DNA from: Entamoeba invadens IP1 | Taxonomy: Eukaryota; Evosea; Mastigamoebida; Endamoebidae | Assembly (NCBI RefSeq): GCF_000330505.1 | Contig: NW_004440445.1 | Location: 103,424-167,423 of the forward strand | Length of the DNA: 64,000 bases | Direction: 5' to 3' | In this document: positions 31,932-41,747 of the stretch, piece after piece | Position numbering within the stretch: position 1 is the stretch's first letter | How the letters are laid out: every line of letters starts with the position of its first letter | Translations under genes and position numbers: made by a program | The notes under the pieces: generated by a model | The model's input: the letters and a program-made list of their open reading frames with translations, nothing else | Database searches by the model: none | Told to the model about the DNA's origin: nothing

Positions 31932-32231
31932 ATGATTAGAAGACTTGCAAGACCAATTGTACGAAAGGATATTATTGAAAAGAAGCCTAAGAAAGACCAA
32001 AAATCACCCGATGCAATAGAAACATTGCGAAGCAGTTACAACGAAATCATCAGCAAGATGAAAGATATCGACCGTAAGATAGCAGACTTGCATCTCCAGA
32101 ATGAAGCAAAGGACCTCATAAACAAGAAAGCACAGCTTCACATCAAATACTTCACAATGGTTTCAGAATTAAATTGTAATGAAGACAAGGAAATAACAAT
32201 CCAACGATTCCAACAAATCCCAATCGTGTAA
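31932..32231 (+). CDS. Basic orphan protein, 99 aa
   Basis: First ATG at 31,932 (MIRRLARPIVRKD). Strongly basic N-terminus, then one long amphipathic helix of Lys, Glu and Asp (about residues 30-75), typical of a small coiled-coil or nucleic-acid-binding protein. Lies 38 bp after the 92-aa gene and 41 bp before the 316-aa gene, so the three may be expressed together. Confidence 0.6.
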   Translation: MIRRLARPIVRKDIIEKKPKKDQKSPDAIETLRSSYNEIISKMKDIDRKIADLHLQNEAKDLINKKAQLHIKYFTMVSELNCNEDKEITIQRFQQIPIV

Positions 32232-32272
32232 CTGATTTTTCATTTTTCATTTTCATCTGATCTTTTTAATCA

Positions 32273-33223
32273 ATGAGACGAGTCAAAAGAGCAGGAATCA
32301 TAAAGCCAAAGGAAGTCTTAAGTGCAGACTCCGTTGTCGACGTTGCAGAGGAAATCGAGTACTACAAGCAGAACATGAATGACGACCTCGCACAGAAGAA
32401 GATCTGCTATTCTCGAAAAGAGAAAATGGAGAACTTCGACGACGACGAGATCGAAAAACAGATCGAAAAAGATGGAATCCTGACATTTCACTTTGAGTGC
32501 AGGGGAGTCCAATACGGATTTATTGTCCCGGAATTATACATCTTTGCAGAAGACAAAAGAAACGGGACAAAAACATATTCAACAACTGGGAACGTACACT
32601 TCTTTGTGATCACAAGCAAACAGAATGAGAAAACAGCTACTGTTTATGAAATGAATCCCGGAACAACAAGTGACTGGCATCCAATCCTGTCCTTTGTAAC
32701 AGTTTCCGAAAAAAACATGACTTTCAGAAAAATGACTCTTTGTAATGGGTTTTTTGAAACAAACTTCGATACGGTTTCATTTACAAGAAGCTCATTATTC
32801 AATGTAGATGCAAATTGTCCACTTGACTTAAAGGACGAAAAGGTTGAATTGACAAAGACTATTTACTCCCAAACAATGATCAATGTCAATAGTATTTGTA
32901 AATGGATAACTGTTGAATATCCAATACAACCAATTCTAGAGAATGGGACTCAAACGACTTACAACATGGATAAGTTCTCTTTGGGGGAGACAATTTTGAT
33001 CACAAGTTTTTGCAACATGGGATTATTACAAGATGGAATTGTCGTATCATCAAAAGCAAGGGGAAAGCCAATTGAAGTGAAATATCCATGTACTGTAGTT
33101 TTTGAGCCAGAGAAAGCTATTTACGCATGTGATGACATCTTTGTTGAGATCAAAGGATCTAAAGTCCACTTTTCTATGAATCAGTTCAACATCATGAAAA
33201 CTGAAGACCTTATTACGATTTAA
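32273..33223 (+). CDS. Beta-rich protein with basic head, 316 aa, possible structural protein
   Basis: ATG at 32,273 after a T-rich leader. It opens with a short basic segment (MRRVKRAGIIKPK), an acidic helix, then a long beta-rich domain from about residue 70 (ILTFHFECRGVQYGFIVP). A basic head before a beta domain is the layout of many small-virus coat proteins, but no family motif is visible. It could equally be a non-structural orphan. Confidence 0.6.
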   Translation: MRRVKRAGIIKPKEVLSADSVVDVAEEIEYYKQNMNDDLAQKKICYSRKEKMENFDDDEIEKQIEKDGILTFHFECRGVQYGFIVPELYIFAEDKRNGTKTYSTTGNVHFFVITSKQNEKTATVYEMNPGTTSDWHPILSFVTVSEKNMTFRKMTLCNGFFETNFDTVSFTRSSLFNVDANCPLDLKDEKVELTKTIYSQTMINVNSICKWITVEYPIQPILENGTQTTYNMDKFSLGETILITSFCNMGLLQDGIVVSSKARGKPIEVKYPCTVVFEPEKAIYACDDIFVEIKGSKVHFSMNQFNIMKTEDLITI

Positions 33224-33250
33224 GTGAATCAAATTCGTTTAAGTTAAGAA

Positions 33251-33673
33251 TCAATTGAAATAAAATCCCTCTTCTATTGTTGAATCATCATCTTGTAACA
33301 AGTGGTCTGAAACCTGTTTTTTAATCAATTTCCGTTTTAATGAAACGTAGTTTTCAATCATCTTTGTTATGATGAGCATGAAATCAACGATATCAAAGAT
33401 TTCTTTCTTTTCGGTACATTTGATACACATTTCTAACACTTTGCAAGAATAATATGAAAATTGGATTATATCAAACGGATTCACGTCCTTTCGTTTGTAG
33501 AATAATACAAGTATGTCGCGCAATTCCTTTGTAGCAATAATGAACATGCTTTCAGTCTGTTCAAGAACACCACGATATCCTCCGATTGCTTCAATGTATT
33601 TCCGTTTTAGAGAAAGAACGTTATCCACAATATCGTCGACATCAATCATCATCGGGTATACTTTTATAGACAT
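33251..33673 (-). CDS. Orphan helical protein, 140 aa
   Basis: ATG at 33,673 (MSIKVYPMMIDVDD). Predicted all-helical with hydrophobic heptads, similar in style to the 92-, 196- and 198-aa proteins. No motif. Confidence 0.6.
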   Translation of the reverse strand: MSIKVYPMMIDVDDIVDNVLSLKRKYIEAIGGYRGVLEQTESMFIIATKELRDILVLFYKRKDVNPFDIIQFSYYSCKVLEMCIKCTEKKEIFDIVDFMLIITKMIENYVSLKRKLIKKQVSDHLLQDDDSTIEEGFYFN

Positions 33674-33796
33674 AACAGAAAGATAATTGAGTTGATCAAA
33701 AATAAGAATAGTAATAATAGTAATAATAGTAATAATAAATTATCATTTAAGCGGATTTCCAATTGCGCCTGAAATGAAACAAAAGAGAAGGAACAA

Positions 33797-34123
33797 TCAC
33801 TTGAACCTGTATTCCGTTGAAAGTATATCGAACATCTTCCATCCGTTCGATTTATTGAATTCGCCAATCGTCAAAGCGATTTCTTTCAATTTGTGCGCAA
33901 GTAACACGTTTTCTGCAAGTTTGAACGATTTCTTGCCTTTCATGCGATCCTGCTCCGCAATGTCTCGTATTTCGTTGTACTCCTTGAAGAGATTACTCAG
34001 CTTTTCGTCGTAACGCAAGTACTCAAGTCCTTCCGGCTTATTATTGCACTGCACTATTATTTCGTCTCCCTCTTCGTAACCTTTGATTGGCAACTTCCCA
34101 TTGGCCCCTTTGTTGATGCTCAT
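33797..34123 (-). CDS. Orphan protein, 108 aa
   Basis: First ATG at 34,123 (MSINKGANGKLP). A small N-terminal beta part (EEGDEIIVQCNN) precedes a charged helical part. Its leader matches those of the 124- and 126-aa genes up to the start codon, but the protein is unrelated, so different genes use the same promoter unit. Confidence 0.6.
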   Translation of the reverse strand: MSINKGANGKLPIKGYEEGDEIIVQCNNKPEGLEYLRYDEKLSNLFKEYNEIRDIAEQDRMKGKKSFKLAENVLLAHKLKEIALTIGEFNKSNGWKMFDILSTEYRFK

Positions 34124-35876
34124 GATGCGACTGATTTTCAAGATTGCTTGATCGTTTAAGTTGCTGCGCTCACTTCTTTCGACCCTGAAGATATAGTACT
34201 TTCTACTTCACGAATGGTTTGTTCCATTTTGATGCGCCTATAAATATCCCGATTGGGTTTAGTCCTGAAAAGTGTCCACAAGAAGTGTTAGGTTTGTGCC
34301 GCGGGAGAGATCGGGATGATTAGGATAATTAGGATATTGTCTATAGTGTCCCCACCTGTCCCCAACGGGAGATTAGGGAGAGATGTGGGTGACATCCCGA
34401 AGATTGACTTGAAACATGGAGAATGGACATTTGCCGTATTGATAATCCCATTGAATTCTAGTGAATACTAATAAATAGTATTGAATAATAATACTAATAG
34501 ATAATAATAAATGATACTATAATTCCATGATATACTAATAGATACCAAATAACTTCCAATTTATAATATCATACTTAATAATACCAAATAATACCAAATA
34601 ATACTAATAGATAATAATACTAAAGAGTTAAAAGTGGAATTTGGCAAAAGTATAAATCGTTGGTAATGTGTACAATTTCGGGTCTTCTCCTTAATTTTTG
34701 TTCTATTTCCCTTTATGGACAATGTGGACAATGTGGACAATATGCTTACATTAGATAGAATACTCACACGACTGCGCGGCATTTGCCTGTCATACCATTT
34801 GGACAACTGAACACCCCAAAAGGTATCAAATCTATTTTCGGATACTCCTTGTTATTTGTTATTCGTTTTGTTATTTGTTGTTTGAAAAATGAAGGGATTG
34901 ATACAGGAAATCCAAAACGTGTGAGTTGATTGGGAAGAAATCCCATTTTGTTAAGTGTATATTACCCAACAATTGTTCATTTTTTAAAAAAAATTGATTC
35001 ATTCTTGAAAGTGAATTCCATTTTAAATAACATTTTGAATCAATGGAATGACAAATCGGATTTGTGTCTATTAATACCTTGTTAGGAATTTGTCCTAAAA
35101 AATGTCCATGATTAATACAGGTTGAATGCCGTGAAAAATAATGGGATGAGTAGGGATGATAGGAAATTGTCCGTATTGTCCATGTTGTCCAACTTAGGAA
35201 TATTAGGGTTTATTTGGTACATTTCCCTATTTTGTCCAGTTTTACCATATTTTAAACAACTGGTAATTACTCATTATCCTATTTTTATTTTACCAGTTAT
35301 TGCGGCAGATGTCTAAAATTTATGTTTCAAATCATTATTCGGGATTTTGAACTAATATTATGAGGAAATCCTAACTTGGACAAGTTGGACAAGTTGGAAA
35401 TATATTAATTTATCATTATCTCCCGTTATTTGGCTCTGCAATTATTTATTATATTTGTTGGACATTTTCGTGGACAAAAATTGAACAAAGTATTTTTAGT
35501 CTCATTCATTTCCAAGAATACCATTTTTATGGTTTCTTTTACAATAGTTGCATAAATTTGAGGAATCCAATCATCACACTGGAGTTATCTTTCTGAGATC
35601 GCCCAATCAGATGCAGTTCTTGTCTCTTGGAATTATCCACAAGTGGAACAACTATAGTTCATTTACTACAAAGTACTAGAATGCCTCCATTCGTATTGTC
35701 TCATACCACTTATTCATCCAAAACAGCCAATCAAACATTTATTTTCAATACTAAAACTATAGTTCATTTACTACAAAGTACTAGAATGCCTCCATTCCAA
35801 CAATCATCACACTAGCGTCGATCTCGGATTTCGCAGTTCGCGGACTACTTATTCCGATCTCGAATCTCAGTTGCCA
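34124..35876. promoter_or_regulatory. Divergent control region C, about 1.75 kb
   Basis: Inverted relative to regions A and B. It has the same TATA-like box (TATAAATA, 34,240-34,247), the TAGTATT/AATACTA stretch near 34,455-34,520, and the CCAGTGTGATGATTG repeat (reverse strand) near 35,570. It resembles region A throughout, while region B has a different core. Confidence 0.6.
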
Positions 35877-37400
35877 ATGAGCATGAGAAGTACACAAAGC
35901 AGCAGTGAAAGGGGAACAAGAAGAAAAAGGGACAATGAAAAGAAAAAAGTTCAGGGAATTGTAGGGTATATAATATTCAATACCAATTGTGGAATATCAT
36001 ATGTAGAAAATGGGTTAAGAATGAAATACTTCCCTCAATCAGAACCAAGCTCTTATGGATGGTATATTACAAGGAAAGTTATGAAAGATGATCGTATAAT
36101 TTGGGACAATGACTTGTATACAAATATTGGAGTTGACGAAAATATTGACATTAGAGATTTCATTGTAGTTTACGCAATTGTTTTTGAAAAAAGAAAATAC
36201 TGTAATACAAACACCATTGAGTATTCAGTAAATACTACAAATATGACATTCGTTCCAGTAGATTCTTCAAAGAAATTCACAGAACAGATCATGTTCAGGT
36301 CCATTTTTATGTCCGGAATTATTAACAACAGTTTAAAAACGGCTTTGGGGTTTAAGTCTGAAAAATGCGTTTCGAAAGATGTACTGAAATGTATACTAGT
36401 AGAAAAAGCGGCAAAAATGAATACACTGAAAGAAGCACGTGATATAATAGTTTCAAATTTTGGTATTATTGAGTATGAAGAATTAATGAAACGGGTTAAC
36501 ACGATACGTCCGAGAAAAAGTAAGTACTGGAAGTTTGAAGAGGAGAAGAAAGGGAATCAGTCACGACTCGTAAATTGTGAGTTCGTACAATTTACAAGAA
36601 ATTGGATCAAAGAAACATTCTTTACAGAACGGGTAAGAAACAACAATCTTATTCTTATAGGAAACAGTCAAATTGGAAAAAGTGTTATGTTTAAATACCT
36701 TACATTGCCATCAATGAAAACAATAACATTCGAAGACGTTGTAGATTATCAGAAAGGTGATGGAAACTTTACTTACCATAACGAGGAATCAAACTACGTA
36801 TTTCGAATTTTTGATGACTTCACGTGTGGTGCTTTAAACACGGATACAATTAAGAACTTAATGGGAGGTGAAGAATTTCAGACTCGTGTTTTAAGAGACA
36901 CAAAACAAATATATCCTGTTCCTTTAGTACTTTTGTTTAACACAAAAGAATTCCGCAATTTCGTGTACAGTTTCGGATCAGATGACTGGCTTGAGAAAAA
37001 CTGCAGCATCTACCCTCCAGTTGATTTCAAAGAATTTCGTTCTCTTGGTAACGAATATGTAATACCTTCTTGGAAAGAACCAATATTTAAAATGGATGAC
37101 CGTGGTAATCTGACTGATGATGATTTCCTCCTAACTTCTGTACTAGGAATCAGTTCAGAAGAACTTGAAATGATATTAAGTACAAAATACATGGAAGGAT
37201 ACCCAAATTACGTTAAAATCCAGAAAACAATGATGCAGAAGAGAGCAGAGAAGAGTCCAGTTGTCACACAAGTCCCCATTCCAATCAGGGCAGTCCAACC
37301 AATGGAGGAAGTCCACCAGAGCAACGAGATGGAGGTTGAAGTGGCTCCTCCAGAAGACATGGGGTTCATCCAAACAGGATACTCCCAACAATACATCTAA
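35877..37400 (+). CDS. Rep-like superfamily-3 helicase, intact right copy
   Basis: ATG at 35,877; 507 residues. The Ser/Arg/Lys-rich head is followed by a 180-residue domain without a recognisable HUH motif, then an SF3 helicase: Walker A GNSQIGKS (about 262-269), Walker B IFDDF (Asp 313-314), motif C VLLFN (Asn 355). The last 45 residues are almost identical to the left copy, whereas the N-terminal half is strongly diverged. SF3 helicases are the replicative motors of CRESS, parvo- and polyomaviruses. The N-terminal domain may be a highly diverged origin-binding or nuclease domain. Confidence 0.82.
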   Translation: MSMRSTQSSSERGTRRKRDNEKKKVQGIVGYIIFNTNCGISYVENGLRMKYFPQSEPSSYGWYITRKVMKDDRIIWDNDLYTNIGVDENIDIRDFIVVYAIVFEKRKYCNTNTIEYSVNTTNMTFVPVDSSKKFTEQIMFRSIFMSGIINNSLKTALGFKSEKCVSKDVLKCILVEKAAKMNTLKEARDIIVSNFGIIEYEELMKRVNTIRPRKSKYWKFEEEKKGNQSRLVNCEFVQFTRNWIKETFFTERVRNNNLILIGNSQIGKSVMFKYLTLPSMKTITFEDVVDYQKGDGNFTYHNEESNYVFRIFDDFTCGALNTDTIKNLMGGEEFQTRVLRDTKQIYPVPLVLLFNTKEFRNFVYSFGSDDWLEKNCSIYPPVDFKEFRSLGNEYVIPSWKEPIFKMDDRGNLTDDDFLLTSVLGISSEELEMILSTKYMEGYPNYVKIQKTMMQKRAEKSPVVTQVPIPIRAVQPMEEVHQSNEMEVEVAPPEDMGFIQTGYSQQYI

Positions 37401-37475
37401 TCGAATCCTTTTTACTTGTTTACTTTCTTTCTTTGGAAATATACTCACGCAAAAGAACTTAAAAAATAGATAACA

Positions 37476-37754
37476 ATGAGTATCAAAGGTGTAAACGAGA
37501 ATTCCATTCTTGATGAGAACGCCGGAACATACAAGACGCACCTGCAGTACGAGCACGTCTTGAAGGACCTGTTTTCGGAGTACATCCTGATCTACAGAAC
37601 ACTCAGCCATTGCATCTCAGACCAGGATTACGTCGAGCAGAAGACGAAGCTTGCAAGGAAGATCCATGAGATTGTGGACACATTCAACGATTTCATAAGA
37701 GACCCATCATGGGAGATCCAAAAGAGACTCTATGATGGATTTTACGTGAATTGA
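37476..37754 (+). CDS. Orphan helical protein, 92 aa, right copy
   Basis: ATG at 37,476. Counterpart of 17,766-18,044 with roughly 20% residue differences and visibly higher GC at third positions (GCCGGAACATACAAGACGC). Placed between Rep and Rad52 on the same strand. Confidence 0.75.
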   Translation: MSIKGVNENSILDENAGTYKTHLQYEHVLKDLFSEYILIYRTLSHCISDQDYVEQKTKLARKIHEIVDTFNDFIRDPSWEIQKRLYDGFYVN

Positions 37755-37778
37755 ATCTTTCTTATCTTTAAATTGTAT

Positions 37779-38345
37779 ATGGAAGAGGAGAAAAGAGAAA
37801 TAACATTGTCCCCTTTTGGGACCCGCGGCTTTGAAAACAATAAAGAAATCGATTCGATTCTAATGGAAAAGACTCCACAACAGTTGGTATGTGCTCGACA
37901 AGGAGCAGGCGGTAATAGCATGAAATATCTCGAAGGGTTTCGCGCAATAGAGATTGCAAACGCGGTGTTTGGGTATGACGGGTGGTCAGATGAGGTCAAA
38001 CAATTCATCCCACAGAATACAGGGTGTGTACTTTCAATTGTTCGTATCACTTTGAAGAATGGATGCTACCACGAAGATATTGGATTTGGGTCTTCAGCAC
38101 TTAAGACCAACCCACTTGAGATAGCAGCTAAGGAATCCGTGACTGACGCACGAAAAAGAGCACTTCGATTGTTTGGCAATTTACTAGGAAATTCATTATA
38201 TGATGTGAATTATACAAGAAACATCGTACCAAATAGTACAAACAAAAGAATTATCATACAACCAGTCAATTACACTGAAATCGTTTCCGAAGTTGAAAAT
38301 TCAAAAAAGGAAATCGAAACCAAAATTAATAAAAGTTTCAAGTAA
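37779..38345 (+). CDS. Rad52-family recombination protein, right copy
   Basis: ATG at 37,779; 188 residues, only a handful of differences from the left copy, mostly in the C-terminal 15 residues. It has all the motifs described for 17,175-17,741. Rep, the 92-aa gene and Rad52 lie head to tail with gaps of 75 and 24 bp, forming a replication-recombination block. Confidence 0.93.
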   Translation: MEEEKREITLSPFGTRGFENNKEIDSILMEKTPQQLVCARQGAGGNSMKYLEGFRAIEIANAVFGYDGWSDEVKQFIPQNTGCVLSIVRITLKNGCYHEDIGFGSSALKTNPLEIAAKESVTDARKRALRLFGNLLGNSLYDVNYTRNIVPNSTNKRIIIQPVNYTEIVSEVENSKKEIETKINKSFK

Positions 38346-38353
38346 GAATTCTG

Positions 38354-39241
38354 TTAAAGAGAATTTGTATATTCGTTGATCAAGTCGTCGTCGTATTTTG
38401 GACATTCTTCTTCCATGTTTACATCTGCTACGTTATCATCCTTTGGTTCAGCAGTTATCTCTTCCATGTTTACATCAGCTACATTTCCATCCTTTGGTTC
38501 AGCAGTTATCTTTTCCATGTTTAAAATTTCGTTCAAAACCTCTTTAACGTCAGCACTTTCTTTAACGACATTAGGATTACTATCCATTTTCTCCGTATCT
38601 TTTATAATAATCGGATTACTATCGATTTTCTCCGTGTCTTTTATAACAATCGGATTACTATCGATTGAATTGATTACGTCCATAATTTCGGGGTCTATAA
38701 TCTCCTTTTTTTGACATGAAACATTTCTTGGTGTTGGAACCGCAATCTTTCTTCTGTTATTTTCAAAAGCTATACGTTTATTTGGGAAATCATCAAACGA
38801 TTGATTAACTTTATTCCTCTCCGAATCAGTCATTAATTTCAATTTCGACTCTAACTTAGGTATGAACAATCGATGTTGTGATACCCTTTTCACTTCTTTT
38901 GTACCATTCTTTGTATCATTTAAGACACTCATACATGCGTTGTACAGTGCCTCTCTATTTGAGAAATCAAAATCCTCAGAGCTACATTCGCTATTGATCC
39001 TGTACGTACCTCTCCCCTCCTTTACAATTTCCATTCCGCTGATATAAGTTAGGTGAAATGAAAGCGTACACATGAGAAATCTTGTCGAATCTCTTTCGAA
39101 CATGTAGAAAACTACGTCTCTAATACTGTACTCTCGGTACCCGTTTCCAAAGAACATGGTTACTATTTCGTCAAAAACAGACATTTGCATTTCAAGTTCT
39201 GCACGTGACCTATTTTCCCCCTCGATGCTAAAACTTGCCAT
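38354..39241 (-). CDS. Long orphan protein of the arm, N-terminally truncated right copy
   Basis: ATG at 39,241 is created by a 923-bp deletion: the new frame MASFSIEGEN joins the upstream DNA to a codon in the middle of the left-arm protein. The 295-residue product keeps a globular part (about 1-130) and an acidic tail with tandem repeats (SNPI-IKDTEK, then ITAEPKD-NVADVN). The tail has one more DTEK unit than the left copy. Function unknown. Its ATG lies 18 bp beyond the divergent caspase-like start, so the two genes overlap slightly. Confidence 0.6.
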   Translation of the reverse strand: MASFSIEGENRSRAELEMQMSVFDEIVTMFFGNGYREYSIRDVVFYMFERDSTRFLMCTLSFHLTYISGMEIVKEGRGTYRINSECSSEDFDFSNREALYNACMSVLNDTKNGTKEVKRVSQHRLFIPKLESKLKLMTDSERNKVNQSFDDFPNKRIAFENNRRKIAVPTPRNVSCQKKEIIDPEIMDVINSIDSNPIVIKDTEKIDSNPIIIKDTEKMDSNPNVVKESADVKEVLNEILNMEKITAEPKDGNVADVNMEEITAEPKDDNVADVNMEEECPKYDDDLINEYTNSL

Positions 39242-39258
39242 TCATAAGCATAATCTCC

Positions 39259-39825
39259 ATGGGCGATACAACTGAAATTACAAAGAACTTGGCGGTATTT
39301 ATAGACGGCGGAGTATACTATCAGGCATGCATCCAAATGATTCGAAAACAACGAGAGATGTTGTCGTTTGTGGATCGCTTCTCATACACAATTGTCAAGC
39401 TTTCGGAACTAAGTTCGCTGCGATTGAAGAATGTAAAGAACCTGTTCATTTATTATCTTGGTCATACAATACGTAAAGGAGACACGTATTATATGATTTA
39501 CAATGAATTTTCCATCAACGAGGACGAGTTTGCACGCGTTGTGAATGGGTTTGATGCGGAACGGAAGGTGATCTTCCTCGAGACGTGCTACTCGAGTGGA
39601 CTTACAAACAAAATAAAGGACGCAGTTGTCCTCTGCACGTCGAAAAAAACGGAGAAAAGCTGGGTTGTCTGGAATGGTGGGAAGGTAAGCAATGAGTTAT
39701 ACAAAACAGACAAGGAGTTCTATACGAGAAGTATCGATTTTGCACGAAAGGAAATCAAAAGGAATCCCATTCTCTCGAATTTGGAAATATACACTACAGA
39801 TCAAGTGATGTTCTTCTTGGAGTAA
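39259..39825 (+). CDS. Caspase-like cysteine peptidase (clan CD)
   Basis: ATG at 39,259; 188 residues. The segment LFIYYLGHT with His69 matches the hydrophobic strand and catalytic His of clan CD peptidases (YYSGHG in metacaspases). VIFLETCYSSGL with Cys110 matches the strand and catalytic Cys (LDTCFSGG), followed by VVLCTSKKTEKSW where family C14 has its substrate-pocket strand. The HG glycine is replaced by Thr. No prodomain is present. Clan CD includes caspases, metacaspases and legumain. A role in manipulating host proteins or processing element proteins is possible but unproven. Confidence 0.72.
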   Translation: MGDTTEITKNLAVFIDGGVYYQACIQMIRKQREMLSFVDRFSYTIVKLSELSSLRLKNVKNLFIYYLGHTIRKGDTYYMIYNEFSINEDEFARVVNGFDAERKVIFLETCYSSGLTNKIKDAVVLCTSKKTEKSWVVWNGGKVSNELYKTDKEFYTRSIDFARKEIKRNPILSNLEIYTTDQVMFFLE

Positions 39826-39853
39826 TTCACTGGAACTTAATATTCATTTCTTA

Positions 39854-41728
39854 ATGGAACAATTAAATACAAGCAACAGCGAAAGAAATATCGATTTCTA
39901 TCAGAACGTTATCAAAAATACGGGCTGTGGAACAATTACTTTATATTACGCCATTTATCAACTTGTAAAAATGCGCGAAAGTGAAAATCCAAACGTTTCT
40001 CTTGTGTCTTATCTCAAAACAACAACAAACCCAATAGTCAATCTTATTGCAAGGACTATAATCATCGAATACTTCAGAGACGAGGGATTTAGAATCGAAC
40101 TGACTAACTATTTCAAATACATCGAGGTCTTCGAAAACTTGCATTTTGGTCAAATCGAGTTCCAAGAAAATACCGTCTTTTTTATGGAATACTTCATGCG
40201 ACACGCTTTGTTCAATAAAGACGTCAACATCATTGTACTGGCACAAGATATCACTTACGTTTTACAGGAAACGTCCCAAGATACAAAGATAAAGAAAATG
40301 AATGCTCTTGCTACAAAGTATCCCACAATCAGAATTGAAAGAACCCCTAGGAAGATAAACACCTTTGATTTGAAAAAGGATGAAAAGGAACAACTCAAAG
40401 AAATGACAAAAGTATTCATATCCGAACACTACGACGATGGACCTTTTAAGTCGGAGCGAATTTCAAAATATCGTGATGTCTTCATATCGGGAACCGAATT
40501 CCCATACATCACATGCAATATATACAACAAAAACGATTATATGACAAAGGAGAAATACTTAACGTACGTGGAACACGTATTACAGATCACTGCTGCCAAA
40601 AAAAAGAAGAAACCCATTAAAGTGTTTTCGAAGAATGAAAGAAAGATGTCAATTGAACCCGTGAATAAGGAGGAGAAGGAGAAGGAAAAAAAGGAAAAAA
40701 AGGAGGAGAAGGATATTAAAATTCTACAAAATAAGAACTGCACTTTAATTACAGAGAACAATGATTTGAAGAAGAATATCTCAACTTTGAAACAGTTGAA
40801 AGAAAAAGAAGTGAATGAATTAAACGCGAAGATAAAATCGGTTGAAAATGGATACAGGAAACAAATTTTGGAAATGGAAAGTAAATTTGAAACATACAAT
40901 ACAGTACTTAATCAACTGAATTCACAAAAGGAGAGTATTTCAAAAGAAAAAGTAGAGAAGGAAAAGGAATTTGCAAAGGAAAGAGATGAATACAAGAAAT
41001 ATAAGGAAATGACCGAAGGAATTATAAATAAATTCGAACATGACAACACTCTAATGAAAGATCAAATTGCTCTAAAAGATCGGTATGTTGAAGATACGCA
41101 AGCGAAGTATCAGACAATGTTAAAATCGACACAAGAGGAGAAGTCGAAATATTTCGATGAGAAGAGAAATGAAGTTTCCATGTATCAAGAACAAATGAAG
41201 AATCAGATGCAGTTGTTAAAGGAACTTGAAGATACAAAAGAAGCGAATAGAACCATTCAAGCACAACAAATCATCTCACAGCAACAGTCTCAGGTATCTC
41301 TGATTAGTTCACAAGCGGAAAACGTAGTCTTGAAGAAAATAAATGATCTTAACGAAATAGCAATGAAGAAGCAAATGGATTACAACGCTGCAATTATTAG
41401 TGTGCAAAATAGTCTCATAGACCTTCAAAAGCAAAATTTGAATGTGAACCCTCAAAATATTCTCGATGCTAACTTTTACTACTATCTCAGTGATGCATAT
41501 TCCTATCTATCTTTGAACAATCTCCTTGGATTCTTTACAAAGACGAATGGAAAGAGACTATTTTCGAAATTCCTATACATTTTCATTCAAATGTGTAAAA
41601 CTACTCAGATTGGAAATTCAAAGAACGTTGTCCGATTATTAGGAACGCCGGAAAACATTCAACTGATAGATAACATTCCAGCTAACGATGATCAATTGGA
41701 AGAGATCTCAAAGAAAATTCCAGATTGA
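39854..41728 (+). CDS. Long coiled-coil protein, 624 aa
   Basis: ATG at 39,854. The N-terminal 270 residues are globular and helical, then a Lys/Glu tract (about 275-290), an extended coiled coil (about 290-520, with Gln-rich QQIISQQQSQ), and a 100-residue C-terminal globular part. The product could be a scaffold or cytoplasmic organiser. It has no motor or ATPase motifs. The left arm is cut before this gene. Confidence 0.65.
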   Translation: MEQLNTSNSERNIDFYQNVIKNTGCGTITLYYAIYQLVKMRESENPNVSLVSYLKTTTNPIVNLIARTIIIEYFRDEGFRIELTNYFKYIEVFENLHFGQIEFQENTVFFMEYFMRHALFNKDVNIIVLAQDITYVLQETSQDTKIKKMNALATKYPTIRIERTPRKINTFDLKKDEKEQLKEMTKVFISEHYDDGPFKSERISKYRDVFISGTEFPYITCNIYNKNDYMTKEKYLTYVEHVLQITAAKKKKKPIKVFSKNERKMSIEPVNKEEKEKEKKEKKEEKDIKILQNKNCTLITENNDLKKNISTLKQLKEKEVNELNAKIKSVENGYRKQILEMESKFETYNTVLNQLNSQKESISKEKVEKEKEFAKERDEYKKYKEMTEGIINKFEHDNTLMKDQIALKDRYVEDTQAKYQTMLKSTQEEKSKYFDEKRNEVSMYQEQMKNQMQLLKELEDTKEANRTIQAQQIISQQQSQVSLISSQAENVVLKKINDLNEIAMKKQMDYNAAIISVQNSLIDLQKQNLNVNPQNILDANFYYYLSDAYSYLSLNNLLGFFTKTNGKRLFSKFLYIFIQMCKTTQIGNSKNVVRLLGTPENIQLIDNIPANDDQLEEISKKIPD

Positions 41729-41747
41729 ATATCAAAAACTAACTGAA

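Larger units (their letters stand above)
34124..39563. repeat. Right arm of the large inverted repeat
   Basis: Inverted counterpart of 15,067-21,427. It holds control region C, the intact Rep, the 92-aa protein, Rad52, a shortened long orphan, and the first 100 codons of the intact caspase-like gene. Beyond 39,563 the element continues into genes with no left-hand match. Confidence 0.9.

Noticed and set aside
35877..36600. HUH endonuclease domain in the Rep N-terminus
   Set aside because: No His-hydrophobic-His motif and no clear YxxK follow; only a weak FNN-like motif is present, so calling a CRESS nuclease is not supported.
40537..40899. Phe/Ser-rich minus-strand open frame opposite the coiled-coil gene
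   Set aside because: Antisense of a Lys/Glu-rich coding region always yields such frames; no conservation or start context.
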